64,000 nt of DNA. Source: Siphonobacter sp. BAB-5405 (GTDB lineage Bacteria > Bacteroidota > Bacteroidia > Cytophagales > Spirosomataceae). The notes beneath the pieces were generated by a model. It was not told the DNA's origin and did no database searches. It worked only from the letters and a program-made list of their open reading frames with translations. A program made the translations under genes and the position numbers. Location of the stretch: contig NZ_NJAG01000005.1 of NCBI RefSeq assembly GCF_002872335.1, positions 124,001 to 188,000 on the forward strand. Reading direction: 5' to 3'. This document shows positions 24,678-33,849 of this stretch, piece after piece; the first letter of the stretch is position 1, and each line of letters opens with the position of its first letter.

Positions 24678-25919
24678 ATGAAATACGCTTTTGTTTTCCT
24701 CTGGTTAGGGGTTGCTCTTGCCGCGAACGCTCAACCTATGTCTCAGCAAGTATTCGATTCGCACGAAACATTCAAAGAAAAAGCCCTGACCGAACGCCGC
24801 TTTCGGCATCAGGATATTGTGCCTTTACTGGAAAAAGTGAAAACGCAGTTTGAAGTAACGGAAGCCGGAAAATCGACGGAAGGCCGTAGTCTTAATCTGG
24901 TTAAAATGGGTTCCGGTCCCACGAAAGTACTGCTCTGGTCACAAATGCACGGCGACGAGGCAACAGCGACGATGGCTATTTTCGATTTATTTCGGTTTTT
25001 CTCGGCTTCGAATGATTCCTTCGATACTTTCCGCAGGGAAATTCTGGAGAAAACGACGCTGTATTTCGTCCCCATGCTTAATCCCGATGGAGCGGAAGCC
25101 TGGACTCGCCGTACCGCTCTGGGTATCGACATGAACCGCGACGCCTTACGCCTGCAAACGCCCGAAGGACGTTTGCTGAAACAGTTACAGCAAACCCTGC
25201 AACCGGCATTCGCCTTCAACCTGCACGATCAGGAACCCCGATACTCCGCCGGGAAAACCAAAAATCTGGCTACGATTTCCTTTCTGGCTACGGCTTACAA
25301 CGAAGCCCGTGAGATCAATCCGGTACGTCAGCGTTCGATGCAATTGATTGTTTCACTCAATCGTACCCTGCAGAATTTTATTCCGAATCAGGTGGGTCGT
25401 TTTTCGGATGAATTCGAGCCCCGTGCCTTTGGGGATAATATTCAGAAATGGGGTAGCTCCCTGATTTTGATTGAATCGGGTGGGTACGCCAACGACCCCG
25501 AAAAACAACAGATCCGACGACTGAATTACGTAGCCTTACTCAGCGGACTCCAGGCCATTGCTTCGGGTTCCTACGAGACCGAAGCCATTGAAGCCTACGA
25601 GGAAATTCCGGAGAATCGGCGTTCCATCTTTGACCTGATCATCCGGAATGTACGCGTTTTGAAAAAGGGTAAACTCGTATTAACTGACCTTGCCATCAAT
25701 CGCCAGGAACTAGCGGTATTCAACCGTCCCGAAAAATGGTACATTCGGGGTACCGTCGAGGAATTCGGCGATTGTTCGGTCTTCTTTGGTATGCGGGAAC
25801 TGGATGGTACGGATTTAGTCATTGATACCGATGTGAAGCTCGGGTCCAAAGCCGATTTTGTGTTGAAGTCGGCGGACGGAAAAATTAAATACCGCATTGA
25901 AAATGGACTGGTAAAATAG
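24678..25919 (+). CDS. Secreted M14-family zinc carboxypeptidase-like protein
   Basis: A metallopeptidase with a signal peptide (MKYAFVFLWLGVALAANAQ). Zinc ligands are seen in SQMHGDEATATM (HxxE) and FNLHDQE (His), and the catalytic glutamate is probably in LILIESGGYAND. NPDGAEAWTRR and DMNRDA fit the substrate-binding region. A C-terminal extension of about 110 residues is beta-rich. An in-frame ATG at 24651 overlaps the CLC stop (ATGA) and would add nine residues before the signal peptide; translation may start there through coupling. Periplasmic role, perhaps peptidoglycan peptide or dietary peptide trimming; the substrate is unknown. Confidence 0.85.
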   Translation: MKYAFVFLWLGVALAANAQPMSQQVFDSHETFKEKALTERRFRHQDIVPLLEKVKTQFEVTEAGKSTEGRSLNLVKMGSGPTKVLLWSQMHGDEATATMAIFDLFRFFSASNDSFDTFRREILEKTTLYFVPMLNPDGAEAWTRRTALGIDMNRDALRLQTPEGRLLKQLQQTLQPAFAFNLHDQEPRYSAGKTKNLATISFLATAYNEAREINPVRQRSMQLIVSLNRTLQNFIPNQVGRFSDEFEPRAFGDNIQKWGSSLILIESGGYANDPEKQQIRRLNYVALLSGLQAIASGSYETEAIEAYEEIPENRRSIFDLIIRNVRVLKKGKLVLTDLAINRQELAVFNRPEKWYIRGTVEEFGDCSVFFGMRELDGTDLVIDTDVKLGSKADFVLKSADGKIKYRIENGLVK

Positions 25920-25994
25920 GGACCTTGGCTCCAGCGGCCTTCTTTCCTTCGAGTTCATCCGTATCTTTAGCCAGTTAATAGCCAACAGCTGCGT

Positions 25995-26873
25995 ATGTTT
26001 CAAAGTACCGATCAGTATCACTTCATCGAAAGCGTCTTATTCGAAACGTTGGGCTTCCAGCCGGAAGTCAAAGAGTTTCAATTTATATACGGTGGTAATT
26101 TCAATCTGGCTGCCAAAGTCATCACCGCCGAAGGTTCCTATTTCATCAAATGGAACCAGGGCGATCATGAAGGAATGTTTGAATCCGAAGCCCGGAGTCT
26201 GAATCGGCTGCGGGAAACGGGCATCCTGACGATTCCGACAGTACACGGCTACGGACAACGCAACGATGGGGCGTACCTGATGATGGATTTTCTGGAAACC
26301 AGTGCCCAGCGTCCGGATTACTGGGCGGACTTCGGACGAAAACTCGCTCAGCTCCACCACGTCAGCAATGATCGCCACGGACTGGAATTTAACAACTACA
26401 TCGGAGCCCTGCCCCAGAAAAATGACTGGATGGAATCGGGCATTAGCTTTTTCATCGAGAATCGGCTGAAAGTGCAGGCGGGACGGGCCTTGTACGAAGG
26501 GAAGCTTTCGAGCAAATTACACGATCAATTTCTCAAGTTCTGTGAAAAACTTCCGAACCTGATTCCCGATGAACCCGCTGCTCTATTGCACGGCGATTTG
26601 TGGAGCGGAAATGTCATGACGGGATCGGAAGGAGCCGTAGCCCTGGTCGATCCGGCCACGTACTTTGGCTTACGCGAAGCCGAACTCGCCTTTACGACCA
26701 TGTTTGGCGGCTTTGATACGAGTTTTTATACGAGTTACTACGAAGCATTCCCCGTAGAACCGGGTTTTAACGAACGCATTCCGCTGTACAACCTGTATCC
26801 CTTGCTGGTACACGTCAACCTCTTTGCGGGAGGCTATTTAACGGCAGTAGAACGAATTCTCCGAAAGTATTAA
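25995..26873 (+). CDS. Fructosamine kinase family protein
   Basis: 292 residues with an aminoglycoside-phosphotransferase-like fold. The N-lobe has FIYGGNFNLAAKVI and YFIKWN (ATP-binding lysine), and the C-lobe has the catalytic LLHGDLWSGNVM and the metal-binding ALVDPATYFG, followed by REAELAFTTMFGGF as in FN3K proteins. It phosphorylates ketoamines (glycated amines) so that the sugar is released: a protein-repair function. Stands 75 bp after the M14 gene and ends in a strong terminator. Confidence 0.9.
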   Translation: MFQSTDQYHFIESVLFETLGFQPEVKEFQFIYGGNFNLAAKVITAEGSYFIKWNQGDHEGMFESEARSLNRLRETGILTIPTVHGYGQRNDGAYLMMDFLETSAQRPDYWADFGRKLAQLHHVSNDRHGLEFNNYIGALPQKNDWMESGISFFIENRLKVQAGRALYEGKLSSKLHDQFLKFCEKLPNLIPDEPAALLHGDLWSGNVMTGSEGAVALVDPATYFGLREAELAFTTMFGGFDTSFYTSYYEAFPVEPGFNERIPLYNLYPLLVHVNLFAGGYLTAVERILRKY

Positions 26874-26888
26874 TCTTCTGATTTCCCG

Positions 26889-26937
26889 ATACGAAAAAGC
26901 GGATGTCCAGTCGAGCTGAACATCCGCTTTTTCGTAT
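26889..26937. terminator. Bidirectional intrinsic terminator
   Basis: A long stem ATACGAAAAAGCGGATG / CATCCGCTTTTTCGTAT with a loop of about 15 nt between the convergent fructosamine kinase and TlpA genes. Confidence 0.9.
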
Positions 26938-26950
26938 ACGATGGTCCGTT

Positions 26951-28087
26951 TTAGTTAGTAGCTAGTATCTCAGCCAACTTTTCTCCTAAGGCTTTTCCAC
27001 GAATATTTTTCGCGATGATTTTGCCGTTCGGATCCAACAGGAAGTTTTGCGGAATGGCCTGTACACCATAAAGTCTGGCTGCTTCGTTGTTCCAGAATTG
27101 AAGATCGGATACGTGCGTCCAGGTCAGATTATCCTTGTGAATGGCTTTCAACCAAGCCTCTTTCGCTCCGGGCTGATCCAGCGATACGCCCAGTACGGTA
27201 AAGTTTTTATCCTTATACTTCTGGTAATTAGCCACCACGTTTGGATTCTCCTGACGGCAGGGACCGCACCAGCTAGCCCAGAAGTCCAACAATACGTACT
27301 TGCCTTTAAAATCGGTCAGCGAAATCAGGCGTCCCGTGGTATCGGCCTGGGTAAAACCCGGAGCCATGGCTCCAATCGCCGTTGTTTTCAGTTTCGCCAG
27401 CGTTTCTGAATACTTCTTACCCGCCGGTGTACTTTTCACAGACTCATCCAGACTTGCGTACATGGGCTCTACCTCTCCGTATTCGGGGACTGACCCGCCG
27501 TAAGACCGCAAGGCATCCAGACTGACGACACTCTTTGGATTTTCCTTAATGAACTTCGCGTAAATGGTTTTCTGTTCGCCCTGAATTTTCTCGTACCGAG
27601 CATCCATGGCTTCGTCGAATTCCTTCGATTTGCGTTGTTCCGGTGTAGCGGCCTGATACTCCTTCATCATCTGGGCCATCTGTTCGTTACTGCTCTTCAA
27701 GGCTACTTTCAGCTTTTCATTGGCTACGTTCAGAGGGGTACCTTTTACGCTTGCGTTCAGAGCTGAATCGGGGCTTTGTACCATGATCGTACCCGGTTCC
27801 AGATACAGGGGTATAATGTGGTTATTGTTCAGCCGCCGCATGCCCAATCCACGAGCGTCGATGGCGATCATGGCGTTCTGCGGGGCTTCCAGTGAGCCTT
27901 TGAATTCAAAAGCTCCGTTGGTAATCTTAGCCGTATCGATTTGAGCCTTATCACCTTTCATATACCGTAGATACGCTTTAGCGGGAGCATTGAGCGTACC
28001 CATTTTTCCCTTTACGGTATAGGTTCCGCTTTGAGCCCAGGTCAGAGCCGGTGCAAGCATCAAAGCGACGATTAATGTTTTCTTCAT
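26951..28087 (-). CDS. TlpA-like thioredoxin with N-terminal DUF4369 domain
   Basis: 378 residues, periplasmic: signal peptide (about 1-18, ending TWAQ), DUF4369 domain (about 22-120), a helical linker (120-235, Lys/Gln rich), and a thioredoxin/AhpC-TSA domain (about 240-378) with the redox motif WASWCGPCRQEN (about 270) and the cis-Pro segment VQAIPQNFLLDPNG. The two cysteines suggest thiol reduction or exchange of exported proteins. DUF4369-TlpA fusions are common in Bacteroidota. It is divergent from the GH92 gene. Confidence 0.9.
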   Translation of the reverse strand: MKKTLIVALMLAPALTWAQSGTYTVKGKMGTLNAPAKAYLRYMKGDKAQIDTAKITNGAFEFKGSLEAPQNAMIAIDARGLGMRRLNNNHIIPLYLEPGTIMVQSPDSALNASVKGTPLNVANEKLKVALKSSNEQMAQMMKEYQAATPEQRKSKEFDEAMDARYEKIQGEQKTIYAKFIKENPKSVVSLDALRSYGGSVPEYGEVEPMYASLDESVKSTPAGKKYSETLAKLKTTAIGAMAPGFTQADTTGRLISLTDFKGKYVLLDFWASWCGPCRQENPNVVANYQKYKDKNFTVLGVSLDQPGAKEAWLKAIHKDNLTWTHVSDLQFWNNEAARLYGVQAIPQNFLLDPNGKIIAKNIRGKALGEKLAEILATN

Positions 28088-28302
28088 AAGTAACTTGGTT
28101 GCGTTATGGTATAAAGGGTAGAATGAAACTAGTACTGGGTAAATATACGCAATTCCACAACGTCAGGTCGTTAGGTTAAACCTCAATTTCAATTATTATT
28201 GCTTATTCCTGAAAGGATTCGGTAAAATTCCAGTCCCATTCAGGCTTTTCTTCTAGGGACTTCCTGCTCCATTTAAAGTCATTGGCATAAGACCTCTTGA
28301 TC

Positions 28303-30585
28303 ATGCGATTCTCTCTAGTTCTGCTTCTGGTTAGTCTGACGGCCGCTGCCCAGCAAAAAACGCCCGTTGATTACGTCAATCCACTCATTGGTTCGGCTCC
28401 CAGTACCACTGAATCAGCCCGTCGACACAGCGAAGCGGGCAGTGAACTGAAAGGCCAGATTGCTCCGGCCATTGGGCATCCGCACGGCATGACCAGCTGG
28501 ACGCCGCAGACCCGTCGAACCGAAACCAAGTGCGTCGCTCCGTATTACTACACCGATTCGAAAATCAACGGATTTCGGGGTTCGCACTGGCTAAATGGCT
28601 CCTGTGTACAGGATTATGGAACGGTCACACTCATGCCCTTTTCGGGTACGCCCACGACCCAACCGGAATCTTCCTTTTCGCACGACCAGGAACGGGTAAC
28701 GCCTTCGTACTACTCCGTCGTTTTGCCAGATTATCAGGTGAAAGCCCAACTGACGGCTACCCCCCGGTCCGGGTTACTGGAGTTCCAGTTTCAAAAGGAA
28801 GAAAAGCATTTTGTACTCATTGAACCGAACAGCGACGAAGGGCAGGGCTTCGTGGAAATTCACCCCCAACGACGCGAAATTGTGGGATACAACCCCGTTC
28901 ATCGTATTTATCAGGGGGCGGGTCAGTCCGCGGGTATCAGTGGCTACTTCGTTATTCAGTTTGATACGCCTTTTGAAGACTATAGCACGTTCGAAGCCAC
29001 TACAATCCATTTCAAACGCACGGTTGCTCAAGCCAAAGGAAATGCCGTGGGAGCGATCCTCGCTTTCCCTACCCAGGCGGGTACAACCGTACGGGTACGC
29101 GTGGGCACTTCTTTTACGGATCTGGACGGTGCTCGCCGGAATCTGGCTTCGGAAATTCCACAATGGAATCTGGCTTCTGTTCGCGAAGCCTCCGAAAGGG
29201 CCTGGAACCAGGAGCTGGGGCGGGTTAGCCTCCAGGGTTCCGAAGCGGATCAGTCGCTTTTTTATACGGCTCTGTATCACACGAAATTAACGCCCCGGCT
29301 GTACTCCGACGTTGACGGTCGCTACCCTGGTTTTGCCAACGATACCACGATTCATACCGCGAAAGGTTTTGATTACTACTGTGACTTCAGTTTATGGGAT
29401 ACCTTTCGGGCGGGCCTGCCCCTTCACGCCTTGCTCGAGCCCGAACGGTCCGCCAGTCTCATGCAGTCCTTTACGAAAATGGGCGAACAGGGCGGCTGGA
29501 TGCCTATTTTCCCCTGCTGGAATCACTATACGGCGGCCATGATCGGCGATCATGTACTCTCGGCGGTGGCCGATGCATACGTCAAGGGAATCCGGAATTT
29601 TGATGTCGAGACGGCCTATCGCTACCTGCGTAAAAACGCTTTTGAAGTGAATACGGATTCGAAAAGCTACGAAGCCGGACAAGGGCGGCGGGCTTTAAAA
29701 AGTTACCTGCAGTATCAGTACATTCCGCTGGAAGATTCGGTCTGGCAGGCTTTTCATAAACGCGAGCAAACGTCCCGTACCCTAGAGTACGCTTACGATG
29801 ATTTCTGCCTGGCTCAACTCGCAAAAGCTTTACACCATACTGATGATTACAACCAATTAATGAATCGGGCTCAGAACTACCGAAACGTAATTGACACCCA
29901 AACGGGATGGGCCCGGGGCCGGTACGCGGATGGTCGCTGGAGTGAGAAGTTTGACCCATTCGCTTTACGCGTCGGCTTTATTACGGAGGGTTCTCCCGCT
30001 CAGTATACCTGGTTTGTTCCGCAGGATGTGCAGGGTTTAGTACAACAAGTGGGGGGCCGCGAACGCTTTGTGGCGAAGCTTGATACGATGTTCGAGAAAG
30101 GCTACTACTGGCATGGCAATGAACCGGGTAATCATACCGCTTACCTCTACGCCTGGGCCGGGCAACCCTACAAAACGCAAAAATGGGTACGCCAGCTCAT
30201 CCGGGAAGAATATGGCTTAGGGCCAGGTGGCTTGTCGGGTAATGAGGACGGCGGGCAAATGTCGGCCTGGCTGGCATTCAGTATGCTGGGTTTTTATCCG
30301 GTATGCCCCGGAAGACCGGAATACGTCTTGGGAAGCCCAAGCTTTAACCAGGCTTCCTTACATCTTTCCAACGGAAAAACTTTCACCATTAAAGCCCGGG
30401 GTAATTCCGCTAAGAACATCTATATCCAGAACGCGACGCTCAATGGCAAAGCGTTTACCAGAACATTCTTGACCCACAATCAGATCCTGGCGGGTGGAAC
30501 GCTTGAATTAACGATGGGAGACCAACCAAACACCCGATGGGGCCAAGGACCTTCGGATCGCCCCAGCTCCCTTACCCCTAAATGA
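28303..30585 (+). CDS. GH92 family alpha-mannosidase, secreted
   Basis: 760 residues with a signal peptide (MRFSLVLLLVSLTAAAQQ). Calcium-dependent exo-alpha-mannosidases of GH92 open with VDYVNPLIGS and have GHPHGMTSWTPQT, FRGSHWLNGSCVQDYG, then the catalytic-site segments HGNEPGNHTAYLYAW and GNEDGGQMSAWLAFSMLG near the C-terminus, all visible here. It would trim alpha-mannosides from host or fungal N-glycans in the periplasm or at the surface. No SusCD pair or other glycosidase lies nearby, so it is not in a classic utilisation locus. Start at ATG 28303; a TTG lies two codons upstream. Confidence 0.94.
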   Translation: MRFSLVLLLVSLTAAAQQKTPVDYVNPLIGSAPSTTESARRHSEAGSELKGQIAPAIGHPHGMTSWTPQTRRTETKCVAPYYYTDSKINGFRGSHWLNGSCVQDYGTVTLMPFSGTPTTQPESSFSHDQERVTPSYYSVVLPDYQVKAQLTATPRSGLLEFQFQKEEKHFVLIEPNSDEGQGFVEIHPQRREIVGYNPVHRIYQGAGQSAGISGYFVIQFDTPFEDYSTFEATTIHFKRTVAQAKGNAVGAILAFPTQAGTTVRVRVGTSFTDLDGARRNLASEIPQWNLASVREASERAWNQELGRVSLQGSEADQSLFYTALYHTKLTPRLYSDVDGRYPGFANDTTIHTAKGFDYYCDFSLWDTFRAGLPLHALLEPERSASLMQSFTKMGEQGGWMPIFPCWNHYTAAMIGDHVLSAVADAYVKGIRNFDVETAYRYLRKNAFEVNTDSKSYEAGQGRRALKSYLQYQYIPLEDSVWQAFHKREQTSRTLEYAYDDFCLAQLAKALHHTDDYNQLMNRAQNYRNVIDTQTGWARGRYADGRWSEKFDPFALRVGFITEGSPAQYTWFVPQDVQGLVQQVGGRERFVAKLDTMFEKGYYWHGNEPGNHTAYLYAWAGQPYKTQKWVRQLIREEYGLGPGGLSGNEDGGQMSAWLAFSMLGFYPVCPGRPEYVLGSPSFNQASLHLSNGKTFTIKARGNSAKNIYIQNATLNGKAFTRTFLTHNQILAGGTLELTMGDQPNTRWGQGPSDRPSSLTPK

Positions 30586-30733
30586 CTGTAGTAGCGAAAA
30601 CCTAGATGCACTCACTACTTTTAGTTAAATTAACTTAATTACTCAAGTAAAGATCAGGGATTTATAAGTATTTTTATTTACTTGCTCACTCTTATTTTTA
30701 GTAGTGAATTCCAACCCTCATATCTTTACTCAA

Positions 30734-31909
30734 ATGGATTTAATTCAATTAGCACACGCTCATCTAAACCCCTCTACGGTTGACAAAATCAGTGATTATT
30801 TGAACGAATCAACGCCTCACACCGCAGTTGGTTTAAACGCTGCCCTGCCCGTAATGCTAGGGGGGTTTTTAGAAAAATTAAATACTCCCGAAGGCTTAAA
30901 CTCGCTTGCTGCTCTACTGAAGAAAGAAAATTCCGAGTCTGCGACACCTCAACCAGCGGCTTCCATTTCAACCGTATTGGACATCCAAAAACTGATTAGT
31001 CGAGGTTCGTCCCTGGTAGAGACCTTGTTTAATGGTCAAACTGGCAGTGTTATCAATCGACTTGCTTCCATTGCTGACATCAGTCATACGTCTTCCTCTT
31101 CGTTATTAAGCATTGCGGCTAGCGTATTAACGCACCTGATTGGTAAAGAAGATTCAACTCCTTCGGGATTGTTTCGCCTCTTAAGCAGTCAAAAGGAAAG
31201 TATTGTGACGGCTCTTCCAGCTGGTTTTGTTCACTTTTTTTCCTTTTCACAGCCTACTGATTTTGTTGCAGAAAAAAATTACAAACCCGTACCTGAAACA
31301 ACGGGCAAAGGTGGAAATTCCTGGATACTCTGGCTTTTATTACTGGCAGCGATTATTGCCGGTATTTACTTTTTCAAAAGCTGCAGTACAGAGAAAAAAC
31401 CAAATGCCTTGACGGAGACTCCACCTGAAAACGTAACTACTTTAGATACGATGGTCATTGTACACAAAAAACTTTCGACTGGTGTAGACCTGACCTTCGG
31501 AGAATCCAGCATTGAAAATCAACTCATCCAATTTATTGAAGATGAGGCCGTGAAGGTAGATAAAACAACCTGGTTCAATTTCAGAAAGCTGACGTTTAAA
31601 AGTGGCAGCAATGAAATTGATTCTACTTCCATGGAGGAAGTTCGAAACATCTACGAAATCATGCAGGCCTATCCGGAGGTACACCTGAAAATTGGAGGGT
31701 ATACAGACAATACGGGGAGTGCTGAAACGAACCTTAAGCTTTCTCAGGAACGAGCTAGAAACGTACAAATCGCTTTGGAAAAAATGGGTGTTTCCTCCAG
31801 CCGTTTAGACGCAGAAGGATACGGCCAAGAGCACCCGATTGCCAGTAATGAAACGCAAGAAGGCCGTGACCAGAACCGACGTATTGCGGTTCGGGTTACC
31901 AGAAAGTAA
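30734..31909 (+). CDS. DUF937-transmembrane-OmpA fusion protein
   Basis: About 391 residues from ATG 30734 (a GTG at 30704 adds ten). The N-terminal half is a YidB-like DUF937 domain, with HTAVGLNAALPVMLGGFLEKL near the start and a helical run up to about 195. A single membrane span follows (WILWLLLLAAIIAGIYFF, about 202-219). The C-terminal 135 residues form an OmpA-type peptidoglycan-binding domain with GGYTDNTGSAETNLKLSQER and ASNETQEGRDQNRRIAVRV. It may tie an inner-membrane or cytoplasmic partner to the cell wall. DUF937 alone has no certain function. Ends in a 16-bp stem terminator. Confidence 0.85.
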   Translation: MDLIQLAHAHLNPSTVDKISDYLNESTPHTAVGLNAALPVMLGGFLEKLNTPEGLNSLAALLKKENSESATPQPAASISTVLDIQKLISRGSSLVETLFNGQTGSVINRLASIADISHTSSSSLLSIAASVLTHLIGKEDSTPSGLFRLLSSQKESIVTALPAGFVHFFSFSQPTDFVAEKNYKPVPETTGKGGNSWILWLLLLAAIIAGIYFFKSCSTEKKPNALTETPPENVTTLDTMVIVHKKLSTGVDLTFGESSIENQLIQFIEDEAVKVDKTTWFNFRKLTFKSGSNEIDSTSMEEVRNIYEIMQAYPEVHLKIGGYTDNTGSAETNLKLSQERARNVQIALEKMGVSSSRLDAEGYGQEHPIASNETQEGRDQNRRIAVRVTRK

Positions 31910-31919
31910 CGTTTGTTTT

Positions 31920-31965
31920 AATTCTTCAAGCGTCCTGTCCCAGTAAAAAGGACGCTTGAAGAATT
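31920..31965. terminator. Bidirectional intrinsic terminator
   Basis: A perfect 16-bp stem AATTCTTCAAGCGTCC / GGACGCTTGAAGAATT with a 14-nt loop, between the convergent OmpA-like and HD-domain genes. The right arm overlaps the stop codon of the HD gene. Confidence 0.75.
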
Positions 31966-33190
31966 AGATTCCTCTCACGGCATAGGCTACGTAATATTTG
32001 CGAACAATCTGACTCAATGCTTTTATGGTGGGCAAGTCGGAAGCTTCTGAAACATCTACTACGCCCCGATCTTTGGTAAGAATGCGGATCGGTTGTCGGC
32101 TCGCGAGATACGCTGAATTGGTAGTCTCACCCCGTACCACTAAATACGGCAGGTCAGCCTCAGTAACGCCTGGTAAAGCCAAAACCTGGGTTTGAAAAGT
32201 GTTAACCACCTCGTCGGAGGGTGGAGCATCGAAGAATCGAATTTTAAATAACCGTCGATTGAGTAACATGGTCGATAAATGAGCCAGTAAACGATCCGAA
32301 TGTACGGTCCATTGTTTAATGCAGGCCCATATGTCATAATCATCGAGTTGAGTAAAAGCCCGGATGTACTGTGGATGATTCTGAAAATCCGCCAGCGTAG
32401 GTTCGTTGGTAATGAACATTTCCAAAGCGGGCGTCGTATACACTGATTCTCCCGCATGTACCAGTTCACGAGCCCGTCGAATCAGTTGAATCAGCATGGT
32501 TTCCGCACAGATCGCTGTTTTATGCAAGTATACCTGCCAGTACATCAGACGACGGGCCGTCAGGAAATTTTCAATCGAATACACCCCTTTTTGCTCGACT
32601 ACCAGCTGGTTATCTACTACATCCAGCAGCTTTACAATACGTTCCGAGCCAATGCTTCCTTCCGTTACTCCCGTAAAGAAACAATCGCGATTCAGGTAAT
32701 CCAGCCGGTCAATGTCCAGCTGACTCGAAATCAGGTCATAAAAAAAGCGACGTTCGTATTGTCCCGAGAACATACGGATGGCTAAATCCAGGGCTCCGTT
32801 GAATTCCTTGTTCAACTCATTCATGAGTAACAGCGAGATTCGTTCATGCGAAACATGGTGCAACAGCGTATGCTCTAATACGTGCGAAAAGGGACCATGC
32901 CCGATGTCGTGCAGCAGAATAGCGATTTGTACCGCTTCACATTCCTGCTCTGAAATCAGATGTCCTTTACTTTTGAGCGTACTGATCGCTTCGCCCATCA
33001 GGTGCATCGCACCCAGAGCATGATGAAAACGCGTATGTAAGGCTCCGGGATACACGTATTCCGCGATGCCTAGTTGCTTGATCCGGCGAAGGCGTTGGAA
33101 GTAGGGATGTTCAATCAGGTCAAAAATCAGGTGACCCGGAATGGTAATGAACCCGTATACGGGATCGTTGAGCACTTTCTTCTTATTCAT
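31964..33190 (-). CDS. HD-domain phosphohydrolase
   Basis: 408 residues from ATG 33190 (a longer frame to 33235 is less likely). The metal-binding HD motif appears as HTRFHHALGAMHLM, then ILLHDIGHGPFSHVLEHT. RIKQLGIAEYVYPGA and DIDRLDYLNRDCFFTG are typical of dNTPase/SAMHD1-like HD proteins of Bacteroidota. It probably cleaves a nucleotide or phosphate ester in the cytoplasm; substrate unknown. It lies 87 bp downstream of the Spy-like gene on the same strand. Confidence 0.87.
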   Translation of the reverse strand: MNKKKVLNDPVYGFITIPGHLIFDLIEHPYFQRLRRIKQLGIAEYVYPGALHTRFHHALGAMHLMGEAISTLKSKGHLISEQECEAVQIAILLHDIGHGPFSHVLEHTLLHHVSHERISLLLMNELNKEFNGALDLAIRMFSGQYERRFFYDLISSQLDIDRLDYLNRDCFFTGVTEGSIGSERIVKLLDVVDNQLVVEQKGVYSIENFLTARRLMYWQVYLHKTAICAETMLIQLIRRARELVHAGESVYTTPALEMFITNEPTLADFQNHPQYIRAFTQLDDYDIWACIKQWTVHSDRLLAHLSTMLLNRRLFKIRFFDAPPSDEVVNTFQTQVLALPGVTEADLPYLVVRGETTNSAYLASRQPIRILTKDRGVVDVSEASDLPTIKALSQIVRKYYVAYAVRGI

Positions 33191-33276
33191 GCAGCAGGGG
33201 AACGTACCTCGGTATAAACGAAAGTAGGAACGCATAAAAATACGTTCCTACCCATGTATGCCAAGTAAAGCCTGGA

Positions 33277-33651
33277 TTAATTGCTACCAGGACCGCCGCG
33301 ACGTCCATCCCGCATGCGGTTGCGTTGTTCTTCACGCATTTTTTCGTACTGAGTCCACTGCTCGGTAGTTAAAATGGGTTTCAGTTTAGCTTCGTAATTT
33401 TCCTGTAATTCCTGCATTTTCTGACGATCCGGACGAGCTCCGTTAGCCCGCATTTCCTGCATCTGCTTCATGCGATCATCACTCAACGTTTTGACTTTAG
33501 CGGCCTGATCAGCAGAGAGGTTCAGTTGTTTGGTCAGTTGTTCCGTTTGCCTTTGGGCACGTTCCTCGGGCGAACGACCCATCTCGCCCTGAGCGAAGGT
33601 CAGCGTAGTAGCCAGCAATAAGGCTCCGAGGGAAAACACGAGTTTTTTCAT
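33277..33651 (-). CDS. Spy/CpxP-like periplasmic helical protein
   Basis: 124 residues: a signal peptide (MKKLVFSLGALLLATTLTFA-Q), then a helical body rich in Gln, Lys, Glu and Met with EERAQRQTEQLTKQLNLS and LTTEQWTQYEKMREEQRNRM, and an Arg/Gly-rich tail. The LTxxQ spacing recalls Spy/CpxP chaperones (LTxxQ motifs), and similar short proteins are common in Bacteroidota. Proposed role: periplasmic stress or chaperone function. No sensor kinase is adjacent. Confidence 0.75.
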   Translation of the reverse strand: MKKLVFSLGALLLATTLTFAQGEMGRSPEERAQRQTEQLTKQLNLSADQAAKVKTLSDDRMKQMQEMRANGARPDRQKMQELQENYEAKLKPILTTEQWTQYEKMREEQRNRMRDGRRGGPGSN

Positions 33652-33713
33652 GACTGTTTAGTTAACGTTCGGAGCCTTTGAAACAAAAAAGTCGGCTAAG
33701 GTTTAATGGTGCG

Positions 33714-33744
33714 TTGCAAAAAGCGTTAAAAAAGTGTAAACTTG
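33714..33744 (+). promoter_or_regulatory. Promoter of the tRNA-Ile(CAU) gene
   Basis: TTG at 33714-33716, a 20-bp spacer, and TAAACTTG at 33737-33744 (one mismatch to TAnnTTTG). This is the best promoter match in the window and lies 30 bp before the tRNA. A GGCGG-TATT-CCGCC hairpin (33755-33768) falls in the pre-tRNA leader. Confidence 0.6.
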
Positions 33745-33773
33745 CGGCTCATTTGGCGGTATTCCGCCAGATC

Positions 33774-33846
33774 GGGCCCTTAGCTCAGGGGTTAGAGCAG
33801 TTGACTCATAATCAATTGGTCGTAGGTTCGAAACCTACAGGGCCCA
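33774..33846 (+). tRNA. tRNA-Ile (CAU anticodon, lysidine type)
   Basis: A 73-nt cloverleaf: acceptor GGGCCCT / AGGGCCC (33774-33780, 33839-33845), D-arm TAGCTCAGGGGTTAGAGCA, anticodon loop CTCATAA with CAT at 33807-33809, and T-arm GGTTCGAAACC. The 3' CCA is not encoded. CAT could mean Met, but the body closely follows E. coli tRNA-Ile2 (CUUAGCUCAG, GACUCAUAAUC, UUGGUCG), so this should be the AUA-reading tRNA modified by TilS. Confidence 0.9.
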
Positions 33847-33849
33847 CTC

